Assembly: GCA_017508195.1 (NCBI GenBank)
Contig: JAFVZL010000012.1
Coordinates: 1 to 39,567, forward strand
Direction of reading: 5' to 3'
Source: Clostridia bacterium
GTDB lineage: Bacteria > Bacillota > Clostridia > Oscillospirales > CAG-272
DNA: 39,567 bases
In this document: positions 33,701-39,567 of the stretch, in pieces
Layout of the letters: each line of letters begins with the position of its first letter
Position numbering within the stretch: position 1 is the stretch's first letter
Made by a program: the position numbers and the translations under genes
Notes under the pieces: model-generated
The model's input: the letters and a program-made list of their open reading frames with translations, nothing else
What the model was told of the DNA's origin: nothing
Database searches by the model: none

Positions 33701-34739
33701 TATAACCTTTAACTCCGAGCAGCAGTCCGTTATTGCGGATATGATCGACGAGGAGTGCACGAAGAATGACGCTTTCCGCTCTCACATGGTAGCAGAGACG
33801 CACAGGACCGAGAACGGAGAGGACACCGGCATCTTCGTCAAAAACCTCGAAAACGTTCAGGGTGATGAGAGAGATATAATAATCTTCTCTATCGGTTATG
33901 CAGAGAACGAGAACGGCAAGGTATATACCTCGTTCGGCTCACTTTCCGCGGACGGCGGTCAGAACAGACTCAACGTTGCTATCACCAGAGCAAAGCGTAA
34001 GATAATCGTCGTAACAAGCATCGAGCCGGAGGATCTCAAGGTCGAGGCAGCCAAGAACTCGGGTCCCAAGCTCTTGCAGAAGTACCTCATGTACGTCAGA
34101 GCTGTAAGCGAAGGTAAGCGTGACGAGGTAGAAGCGATCCTCTCGGATCTTCATACACCCGAGGCAAAGGATGAGCCGCACCGTCTTCTGCGCATCGATA
34201 TTGCACGCGAGCTTAAGGAAAAGCTTGAAAAGCAGGGATATGAGGCAGATCTCGCACTCGGTGCGGGCACAAGCCGCCTCTCTCTCGCCATCTATGATAA
34301 GGATACAGACAGATATCTCGTTGGAGTTGAGATCGACAGTGATGCTTACTCTGCAACCGATTCACCCATTGAGCGCGACGTGTTCAAGCCTAAATTCCTT
34401 GAAGCCAGAGGTTGGACAGTCGTAAGGATCTGGTGCCGTGATTGGTGGCTATCACCTGCAAAGGTAGTCAGATATCTTATCAACATCGCAGAAAAGAACA
34501 AGAAAAAGCTGCTTCCGGGCGCTGCTCCGGCTAAGCAAAAGCAGGAAAAGGGCGGCAAGACCGGTGCATCTGCCGGGGCAGAATCAACAGAGAGCACTCT
34601 CTCTAAAGATGAGGCAGCAGAACCTACGGCACCATCAAGCATAGAGGGCTCCAAGCAAACACGGGCGATCGACGGAAGCGAAGCCTCGCAAGCCGAGAAT
34701 TCCGATGCCGCAGTTGCTCAAAGCGAAGCCGCAAATTGA
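30726..34739 (+). CDS. Large SF1 helicase with DUF4011-like N-terminus and Vsr-like C-terminal domain
   Basis: This 1337-residue protein starts with SIYTFYKERLIEIGGNNRCLYLKN, like the DUF4011 head. The SF1 (Upf1-like) helicase has Walker A GPPGTGKS (355-362), Walker B FDEASQ (D839, E840), HYRSRSQELIDFSN, NVQGDERDIIIFSIGYAE and NRLNVAITRAKRKI. A Lys-rich loop (GGKKKKKKRNAKR) precedes Walker A. Near 1140-1260 is a Vsr/MTES_1575-like domain: LVGVEIDSDAY keeps E1202 and D1204, and FLEARGWTVVRIWCRDWW is typical. The upstream strand reads SRLSLAIYD, where relatives have an Asp, so the nuclease may be impaired. A low-complexity tail ends the protein. GTG 30726 was chosen for AAGGAGAT. Related fusions occur in predicted defence loci; here it stands alone. 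Confidence 0.82.
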   Translation: MAKSIYTFYKERLIEIGGNNRCLYLKNVVRRGAYDIGRIFEGRDDKVTELADFLWGRSRKQTLALLSGEESRAIIDNIEFSSVAQRSTQGTEPEAGAERSRERTRRSDETKILAAEVIKVKELWRDIEEIERETGRRELYIGYPFVFGCIPQGPSKTLIKAPLLLFPVKVEVVDEFNVDLVLNKSEQVHINHALIYAYAQSKKLNIDGLELEFDDISSTFNSVKEVIDYLARAGIKISGDLTKNVLNYGKFKEPETKPELSIRNAAVLARFPLANSIYADYTILEKQKLSNDALAELLRVGNKKEGFFSRLFGGKKKKKKRNAKRSHSYTVKMLDYAQSEVVRKVEECGNMVIYGPPGTGKSQTIVNIIADAMAKNKRVLVVSQKKAALDVVYNRLGLLTEKAMYITDESKEKRLFFERCSTAHTKNLEDSVIDVSAIEAQFHEIESKIAEEVKSLEAIRDTLYRPRMPVGLSLAEMYTSSYNISKNSPEYSIYSALIEHPEILELSYDRFSEAMFGINDMKLEDTYYDFMEQKEKNPLIDNMLPNLDLMTLSEVKTQLEAIARSRKGLFNTAKYPYYRQVLAFYPLMKNEKNLDSIVRLEASFGKHGFFSRGKVERQIKEKFIETLDAIESFAKEYDCLHKVLSEDGYLSVIDNVLRGNTSYVKLVHDALDNYISQRDIGSLLASIDDVKLSILNFAYSACRNHSNYVDILSKLMGIRIYHEVQKYENESQTELARIMDFENIAARIYKLKESELEISYKLASGKISKDYENIFDNAKNRQDYLYQITKNKKYWPIRRMLEEYSSFILALFPVWLLSPENVSSLLPLSKNMFDIVIFDEASQVFIENTIPTIYRGKTVVVAGDDKQLRPSAAFMKRYLGTDPETQDDYAVQAALEVDSLLDLAVARYESANLTYHYRSRSQELIDFSNAAFYSSGLQIAPNTSRDLVDPPIVRYKVEGKWINRKNRVEARKVVEILSDIFKNRKNNESIGIITFNSEQQSVIADMIDEECTKNDAFRSHMVAETHRTENGEDTGIFVKNLENVQGDERDIIIFSIGYAENENGKVYTSFGSLSADGGQNRLNVAITRAKRKIIVVTSIEPEDLKVEAAKNSGPKLLQKYLMYVRAVSEGKRDEVEAILSDLHTPEAKDEPHRLLRIDIARELKEKLEKQGYEADLALGAGTSRLSLAIYDKDTDRYLVGVEIDSDAYSATDSPIERDVFKPKFLEARGWTVVRIWCRDWWLSPAKVVRYLINIAEKNKKKLLPGAAPAKQKQEKGGKTGASAGAESTESTLSKDEAAEPTAPSSIEGSKQTRAIDGSEASQAENSDAAVAQSEAAN

Positions 34740-34756
34740 TTTTATCCGTATTTCAC

Positions 34757-34792
34757 AAAGAGGAGAATGTGTATGCATTTTCCTCTTTTTTA
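34757..34792 (+). terminator. Terminator after the helicase gene
   Basis: AAAGAGGA (34757-34764) pairs with TCCTCTTT (34781-34788), with an inner AATG/CATT stem and T residues following. Confidence 0.85.
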
Positions 34793-34799
34793 GTATTAA

Positions 34800-34839
34800 A
34801 AAGCGGAATATGACAACGATTGTTGTCATATTCCGCTTT
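34800..34839. terminator. Terminator of the ABC/MarR operon
   Basis: A perfect 18-bp stem, AAAGCGGAATATGACAAC with GTTGTCATATTCCGCTTT, has a 4-nt loop and a T run on the minus strand. It follows the last ABC gene. Confidence 0.88.
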
Positions 34840-34880
34840 ATTCGTTTGTGTCCGTCTCGAATTAATAGAGGAATCCCTTT

Positions 34881-36851
34881 TTATGAAAGCTCACACTTTC
34901 CTGTGTAAAGCTCGTAGTACCTTCCCTTCATAGCGAGCAGGTCCTCGTGAGTTCCGCGCTCTATGATGCGCCCCTTCTCGAGCACCATTATTGCATTTGA
35001 ATTCCTTACGGTCGAGAGTCTGTGAGCGATAACGAAGGTCGTTCTGTTCTTCATAAGTCTGTCCATACCTACCTCGATATGCCGCTCAGTTCTGGTATCT
35101 ACCGACGAGGTCGCCTCGTCAAGAACGAGTATCGGAGCACGGGAGAGTGCAGCTCTTGCTATGTTGAGAAGCTGTCTCTGTCCCTGAGAGAGGTTTGCAC
35201 CGTCGCCCTCGAGCACGGTATCGTAGCCGTTCTCAAGCCTTATGATAAAGCTATGTGCACTCGCAGTTTTTGCTGCCTCAATGACCTCTTCGTCGGTTGC
35301 ATCGAGCCTTCCGTATCGGATATTTTCCATTACGGTACCCGTAAAGAGATGTGTATCCTGAAGCACCATTGCGATATTCTCGCGTAAGAAGTCACGGTCA
35401 TAATCTCGTATCGGTCTTGAGTCTATCGTTATGCTTCCCTCCTCAACGTCGTAGAACCTGTTAAGGAGATTGGTTATAGTTGTTTTTCCTGCACCTGTCG
35501 AGCCTACGAAGGCGATTTTCTGACCCGGATGTGCATATAAGGAAATATTGTCTAGAACGGTCTGCCCCTCAACGTAGCCGAAGCTCACGTCCTCGAGTCT
35601 TACGTCACCTTCAATAGGCTCAGAAACCGTTCCGTCTGCCTCGTTCTTCTCAGGAGTCTCGTCCATCACCGCGAATACTCGCTCTGCACCTGCGAGGGCT
35701 GAAAAGATCGTGGACATCTGCATCGCTATCATATCGATAGGTCTTGCGAACTGCTTAGAGTAGCCCGCAAAGAGTGTGAGAGCACCCGGAGTAAGACCCG
35801 TTGTGAACATCAGTATACCGCCGACACCTACCGTCACACTGAAGCAGACCTGGCTCGTATTTCCGATAACGGGGCCGGTGATGCCGCCGAAGAAGGATGC
35901 GAGGAACTGCTTCGTTCTTAGGTCCTCGTTAAGAAGCGCGAACTCCTCAACGCACTCGCCCTCGTGGTTGAACACCTTCATCACCTTCTGTCCCGATATG
36001 GTCTCCTCGATATAGCCGTTCAGAGCACCGAGTGCCGCCTGCTGTCCCTTATAATATTTGCCCGACAGCTTTGCTATCGTTGATGCACCTATCATAAAGA
36101 TGGGAATAAAGGCAAGAGTCACAAGGCTGAGCCAGATGTTCGTGGAAAGCATGAAGAAGAGCGTTCCGATAAGGCTTACAACTCCCGATATAATTGAGGT
36201 AAGCGAGTTGTTGAGCATCATATCGATATTGTCGATATCGTTGGTAAAACGGCTCATTATCTCACCCGTCGGCCGTGAGTCGAAGTACTTTATAGGAAGC
36301 TTCTGCATTTTGTTAAAGAGATCGAGCCTTATCTTCTCTATCGCACTCTGCGAGATCGCAAGCATCATGCGTGCCTGCAGATAAGATGTAAGGATAGATA
36401 CTGCGTAGATACAGGCAAGGATGATCAGCGCTGTGGCAATGTATACTGCTATCGCAGCGGCATCCGAGCCCATTATTGCCGTCATAAAGGGCAGCGAGGT
36501 AAACGCCTCTATAACACCGTCTGCCCACACCTCGATATAGCTCGGGTTTATCTCGGTCTCGGGTGCTACTATAAGCGTCAGTCTGTTGATTATCGGTGCC
36601 ATAATATAGGTACCGAGGAGTGTAAATACCGTGTTTAAGAGCATGCAAAGGAGCACTACGAGAAACAGCCACTTGTAGTTTCCTACGTATCCGAGGAGTC
36701 TCTTTACGGTAGCACCGAGATTCTTCGGCTTGCCCGTAGCGCGCGGGCCTCTGCCTCTGCCGGGACCGCCGCCGGGGCCCATTCTTTTTCCCTGTTGGGC
36801 GCTTGCGACAGAGTTGTACTGCGCTCTTAACTGTTCAATAGTTCTAGCCAT
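34881..36851 (-). CDS. ABC exporter half-transporter, catalytically complete subunit
   Basis: This 656-residue protein is a type IV ABC exporter subunit. A Gly/Arg-rich cytoplasmic tail (about 21-45) precedes a six-helix membrane domain (about 58-390), and the ATPase domain follows. It has Walker A GSTGAGKTT, Q-loop LQDTHLFTG, signature LSQGQ, Walker B ILVLDEAT with the catalytic Glu, and switch AHRLS with His. The signature deviates from LSGGQ. The partner just upstream lacks the catalytic Glu, so the two probably form a heterodimer like LmrCD, BmrCD or TM287/288. The genes are 1 bp apart. The ATG has GGAGG 9 nt upstream. It likely exports drugs or other amphipathic compounds; the substrate is unknown. 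Confidence 0.93.
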   Translation of the reverse strand: MARTIEQLRAQYNSVASAQQGKRMGPGGGPGRGRGPRATGKPKNLGATVKRLLGYVGNYKWLFLVVLLCMLLNTVFTLLGTYIMAPIINRLTLIVAPETEINPSYIEVWADGVIEAFTSLPFMTAIMGSDAAAIAVYIATALIILACIYAVSILTSYLQARMMLAISQSAIEKIRLDLFNKMQKLPIKYFDSRPTGEIMSRFTNDIDNIDMMLNNSLTSIISGVVSLIGTLFFMLSTNIWLSLVTLAFIPIFMIGASTIAKLSGKYYKGQQAALGALNGYIEETISGQKVMKVFNHEGECVEEFALLNEDLRTKQFLASFFGGITGPVIGNTSQVCFSVTVGVGGILMFTTGLTPGALTLFAGYSKQFARPIDMIAMQMSTIFSALAGAERVFAVMDETPEKNEADGTVSEPIEGDVRLEDVSFGYVEGQTVLDNISLYAHPGQKIAFVGSTGAGKTTITNLLNRFYDVEEGSITIDSRPIRDYDRDFLRENIAMVLQDTHLFTGTVMENIRYGRLDATDEEVIEAAKTASAHSFIIRLENGYDTVLEGDGANLSQGQRQLLNIARAALSRAPILVLDEATSSVDTRTERHIEVGMDRLMKNRTTFVIAHRLSTVRNSNAIMVLEKGRIIERGTHEDLLAMKGRYYELYTGKCELS

Positions 36852-36852
36852 C

Positions 36853-38595
36853 TTAAACCGCCTCCCCTCTCTCGCTCTCGGTTACAGAGGATTGCGATTC
36901 AAATATCTCTCGATAGGTCTCACTTGTTTCAAGGAGCTCATCGTGGGTACCGATGGCGGTTATGGCACCGTCATCCATTACAACTATCATATCCGTGCCC
37001 TTTACCGAGTTTATTCTCTGCGCGATTATTATCTTCGTGCAATCCTCAAGCTCGGTGGAAAGAGCCGACTGTATCTGCCTTTCGGTAGCGGTATCAACCG
37101 CACTTGTAGAGTCATCGAGAATAAGCACCTTAGGTCTTTTTAAAAGTGCGCGTGCGATACAGAGCCTCTGCTTCTGACCGCCCGAGACGTTGGCACCGCC
37201 CTGCTCTATCTCACTGTCATAGCCGTCCTTGAAGGTTGATACGAACTTATCGGCAGCAGCATAGGTAGCGAAGCGCTGAACCTCCTCGTCAGATGCATCT
37301 GCATCGCCGAAGCGGAGATTGTCATATATCGTACCCGAGAAAAGCACGTTCTTCTGAAGCACCATACCAACGCCCTCGCGAAGATTGTAGAGCGAGTAGT
37401 CACGGACGTTGACACCGTCGATAAGCACCTCGCCCTCGTCTACGTCATAAAGGCGCGGAATCATGGAAACGAGCGTCGTTTTACCGCATCCCGTTGAGCC
37501 GATGATACCTACCGTCGAGCGCGCAGGTATCTCAAGGTCTATCTTATCGAGCACGGGCTCATCGTTATCCTTGTAGTAACGGAAGCTTACACCGCGGAAG
37601 CTGATAGCTCCGTCCTTAACGGTTAGGTCGGGATATCTTGCATCCTCGTCGTTGATATCGGGATGCTCATCGAGTACCTCGCCTATTCTCTTGCCCGAAG
37701 CCATAGCTCTCGAGGTAGTCATAAATAACATTGCCACCATCATAAGAGAGGAAAGTATCTGGTTTACATAAGTAACGAAAGCGGAGAGGTCGCCTACGGG
37801 CATATCACCCTCGAGCACGATGCCGCTGCCGAAGAATACAACGGCAATTATAGTCGCGTACATGAAGAAGTTCATCAAGGGCATTATGATTATCATAAGC
37901 TTCGTTGCGTGCATACCTGCCGCCTTTAGCCTTGAGTTTGCATCGGCAAACTTCTCGCTCTCATAGTCCTCTCTGACAAAGGACTTTACAACGCGTATAT
38001 TCGTGATGTTCTCCTGTACCGTTGCGTTGAGCGCATCGACTCTCATCTGCATGGATTGGAAGCGAGGGAATGCGAGCGCGATAAGTATCGCTATGGTGAT
38101 AAGAAGCATAGGAACCGTAACCGCTAAAACAAGTGACAAAGAGGGCTGCATCGATATCGCCATTATCAAGCCGCCTATGAGCATTCCGGGTGAACGGAGC
38201 GCCATACGTAAAAGCATGTTTACAAAATTCTGCATTTGCGTTACGTCGTTAGTAAGACGGGTGACAAGAGAGCCCGTTCTGAACTTGTCGATATTTGCAA
38301 ACGAGAACTCCTGTATTTTGGCAAAAGTGTCGCGCCTTAGGTCGGTTGCGAAATTAACCGCCGCCTTAGCACCGAAGTACGCGCCGCCGATACCGCCCGC
38401 CATCATCATAAGCGCGGTAAGTATCATCAGCACCATCGATGTGACGGAGATACCGATATCGCTGTCAGCACCGTTTATTACCTCAGCGAGAAATTTAGGC
38501 ATAAGCACCTCGCCCACAACCTCGAGGATCATACAAAGGGGTCCCAAAATGAAGTACGGAAGATAGGGCTTCACATACTTTAGCCATCTTTTCAT
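36853..38595 (-). CDS. ABC exporter half-transporter, degenerate-site subunit
   Basis: This 580-residue subunit has a six-helix membrane domain (about 12-300) and an ATPase domain with Walker A GSTGCGKTT (366-374), Q-loop LQKNVLFSG, signature VSGGQ (470-474) and Walker B ILDDSTSAVD. The catalytic Glu is Asp495 and the switch His is Gln526 (IIIAQR). Its own ATP site is thus degenerate. It would pair with the LSQGQ signature of the downstream subunit, while the complete site uses this subunit's VSGGQ. That is the known pattern of asymmetric heterodimeric exporters. The ATG overlaps the marR-like stop by 4 bp and has AGGAGG upstream. Confidence 0.93.
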   Translation of the reverse strand: MKRWLKYVKPYLPYFILGPLCMILEVVGEVLMPKFLAEVINGADSDIGISVTSMVLMILTALMMMAGGIGGAYFGAKAAVNFATDLRRDTFAKIQEFSFANIDKFRTGSLVTRLTNDVTQMQNFVNMLLRMALRSPGMLIGGLIMAISMQPSLSLVLAVTVPMLLITIAILIALAFPRFQSMQMRVDALNATVQENITNIRVVKSFVREDYESEKFADANSRLKAAGMHATKLMIIIMPLMNFFMYATIIAVVFFGSGIVLEGDMPVGDLSAFVTYVNQILSSLMMVAMLFMTTSRAMASGKRIGEVLDEHPDINDEDARYPDLTVKDGAISFRGVSFRYYKDNDEPVLDKIDLEIPARSTVGIIGSTGCGKTTLVSMIPRLYDVDEGEVLIDGVNVRDYSLYNLREGVGMVLQKNVLFSGTIYDNLRFGDADASDEEVQRFATYAAADKFVSTFKDGYDSEIEQGGANVSGGQKQRLCIARALLKRPKVLILDDSTSAVDTATERQIQSALSTELEDCTKIIIAQRINSVKGTDMIVVMDDGAITAIGTHDELLETSETYREIFESQSSVTESERGEAV

Positions 38596-39038
38596 ATATT
38601 CTCCTCCTTTTTGTTTTCAAGATTGTCGCACACCCTCGAAAGAAGCGCGAGATAGCTCTCGAGTTCACTGTCCGAAAAGCCCTCGAACATAGCTCTGTCA
38701 ACCTCGTAGAAGGTCTCGCGCGAGTGCTCGACAACGCGTCTGCCCTCATCGGTTATAGCTATCTCGTTAAAGCGCGTGTCCTGCCCCGCCGTGCGCGTTA
38801 TGTAGCCGTCGCGCTCGAGCTTTTTAAGTATCCCCGTCACGGCAGCAGGGGTTATCGAAAAGCGCTCTGCAAGCTCACGCTGAGACGGGCTCTTATCGTT
38901 TTTCGCAAGGTGCATCAGAGTCATATGTGCGGTGCGGTGGAAGCCGATAGCCCTCACGCGCTCCTCTATCAGATGTCGGTGTGTACGGTTGACCTTAAGC
39001 GTCAGTCGCACCGCCGAATCAAGAAGCTCCTTATTCAT
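38592..39038 (-). CDS. MarR family transcriptional regulator
   Basis: This 148-residue winged-helix regulator has KSPSQRELAERFSITPAAVTGILKKLERDGYITRTAGQDTRFNEIAITDEGRRVV, the MarR recognition helix and wing (about 50-110), between N- and C-terminal dimerisation helices. It is the first gene of an operon with the two ABC exporter genes (4-bp overlap), and a perfect palindrome covers its promoter. It is therefore very probably an autorepressor that responds to a ligand exported by the pump (inferred). The ATG at 39038 has GGGAG upstream; an 81-nt upstream frame extension covers the operator and is rejected. Confidence 0.93.
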   Translation of the reverse strand: MNKELLDSAVRLTLKVNRTHRHLIEERVRAIGFHRTAHMTLMHLAKNDKSPSQRELAERFSITPAAVTGILKKLERDGYITRTAGQDTRFNEIAITDEGRRVVEHSRETFYEVDRAMFEGFSDSELESYLALLSRVCDNLENKKEENI

Positions 39039-39070
39039 TCTTTTCTCCCTTTTTATAAAAGTTAAGTCAT

Positions 39071-39094
39071 TAATAGTTAAGCACTTAACTATTA
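39071..39094. promoter_or_regulatory. MarR-type operator
   Basis: TAATAGTTAAG and CTTAACTATTA are perfect 11-bp arms with a 2-bp centre. They overlap the -10 box and start point of the marR-like promoter. The A/T-rich TTAA-containing palindrome is typical of MarR sites. A further half-site, GTTAAGT, lies at 39061-39067. Confidence 0.85.
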
Positions 39095-39119
39095 TATCAG
39101 TATTACTATTAATTTGCAA
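39091..39119 (-). promoter_or_regulatory. Promoter of the marR-ABC operon
   Basis: On the minus strand TTGCAA (39119-39114) and a perfect TATAAT (39096-39091) are 17 bp apart. The operator overlaps the -10. Confidence 0.8.
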
Positions 39120-39166
39120 TACTCTACTTAGAAAAACATATTAATAAAGTGTTACATTATAGCGTC

Positions 39167-39391
39167 ACTTCGCGATGAAGTCTGCGCTCAGCGCAGATGA
39201 TGTCCGAGCATAGCTCGGGTCAGGGATTGGGTTAAATAGGGGAGCCATTTAATGAAATCTTGCGAGGCAGGATAGGGATGCTCCGCTAAGCGAAGCGCGA
39301 TATGTCACCTTACGGTGACGCGATATTCCGTCTGTGACGGAGCGATATGTTTCGCTGTGCGAAACACGATATGTTCTCGCAGAGCGAGAAC
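39167..39391. repeat. Array of short hairpins with constant spacers
   Basis: Five consecutive hairpins have unrelated stems but near-identical spacers. They are 39280-39296 (GCTCCGC/GCGAAGC, one mismatch), 39304-39319 (GTCACC/GGTGAC), 39327-39341 (TCCGTC/GACGGA), 39349-39365 (GTTTCGC/GCGAAAC) and 39373-39391 (GTTCTCGC/GCGAGAAC). The spacers read GCGATAT three times and ACGATAT once. Three more hairpins precede them at 39167-39181, 39181-39197 (TCTGCGC/GCGCAGA) and 39204-39218 (CCGAGC/GCTCGG), the last two joined by a TGATGT-type spacer. A TTAAAT/ATTTAA pair lies near 39232-39252. Loops are 3-5 nt. No gene is visible here. Confidence 0.8.
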
Positions 39392-39394
39392 GTG

Positions 39395-39432
39395 AAAAAG
39401 GGCGCACACCTTGCGGTGTGTCGCCCTTTTTT
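39395..39432. terminator. Bidirectional terminator
   Basis: AAAAAGGGCG plus CACACC pairs with GGTGTG plus CGCCCTTTTT, with one bulged T and a TTGC loop. T runs occur on both strands. It likely ends the minus-strand gene entering from the right edge. Confidence 0.85.
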
Positions 39433-39491
39433 CGGCGGTAGAAAAGTCATTTTGAGGACTTTTCGGTCTTACGAAATCTTACCGACCGAAA

Positions 39492-39567
39492 TTACCATTC
39501 GTAATCGCCGAGGGGAAGATCTCCCGTCGATACGGTTATTACGTCGGTGGAGTTGAGCTCTGTTAAC
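39492..39567 (-). CDS. C-terminal end of an unidentified protein (partial)
   Basis: A minus-strand frame open from the right edge reads 24 residues, ending STGDLPLGDYEW, before a TAA at 39494-39492. A terminator lies about 60 bp downstream on the same strand, which supports a real gene end. The acidic, Trp-ending tail gives no family. Between the stop and the terminator are two small hairpins (GAAAAGTC/GACTTTTC and TTCGGTC/GACCGAA). Confidence 0.5.
   Translation of the reverse strand, partial: LTELNSTDVITVSTGDLPLGDYEW

Noticed and set aside
39280-39391. Possible CRISPR array
   Set aside because: The constant element is only about 7 bp and the variable units are self-complementary hairpins of 15-19 nt, not unique spacers between 24-40 bp repeats.
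39347-39556. Plus-strand 69-residue open frame at the right end
   Set aside because: It reads through hairpin arrays and a terminator and overlaps the minus-strand C-terminal frame that has a proper stop and terminator.

Overview
The window is a chromosomal segment of a spore-forming (or spore-former-derived) member of the Clostridia (Bacillota). The evidence is the spore protease gene gpr, a SpoIIIE/FtsK-type translocase, a CwlC-like amidase without a signal peptide, the DUF421/DUF4363 pair, clostridial families such as DUF4364 and DUF512, strong purine-rich ribosome binding sites, frequent TTG starts and textbook sigma-A promoters. No phage, transposon or CRISPR array is visible. Nearly all of the sequence is core genome, with a few accessory-looking genes (surface protein, helicase-nuclease, ABC/MarR cassette).

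Layout. 1-171: 5' end of a 16S rRNA gene on the minus strand, with its leader and a perfect-consensus promoter. 479-1485: DUF421 and DUF4363 membrane proteins, divergent from the rRNA. 1551-7495 (minus): rlmB, a large acidic membrane protein that looks like a catalytically dead P-type ATPase, a TIGR03960-type radical SAM protein and its DUF2344 partner. 7621-8554 (minus): a sigma factor, a degenerate tRNA-like sequence and a zinc-ribbon protein. 8755-11108 (minus): an oligopeptide-binding lipoprotein, then DUF4364. 11335-12186: gpr. 12240-19190 (minus): cysS, a Sel1-repeat protein, a DUF512 PDZ/Fe-S protein, der, obgE and a nitroreductase. 19426-24593 (plus): ftsK/spoIIIE with a very long acidic linker, a DJ-1 family protein and a Cys-rich hypothetical. 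24669-27920: an amidase, a TtcA-like thiolase, a polysaccharide deacetylase and a serine acetyltransferase. 28014-30374: a secreted surface protein. 30726-34739: a large SF1 helicase with a Vsr-like C-terminus. 34881-39038 (minus): MarR regulator plus a heterodimeric ABC exporter. 39167-39391: an array of short hairpins with constant spacers. 39492-39567: C-terminus of another gene.

Functional themes are ribosome and RNA maturation (RlmB, Obg, Der, TtcA, CysRS), sporulation (gpr, amidase, translocase) and envelope functions. The most unusual items are the pseudo-P-type ATPase at 4112-6649, the compensatory hairpin array at 39167-39391, the tRNA-like remnant at 7931-7996, and the helicase-nuclease fusion whose nuclease active site looks altered. 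Many starts here were moved inward from the longest open frame, to the codon that carries a proper ribosome binding site. All family assignments come from reading the sequence and were not checked by database search.
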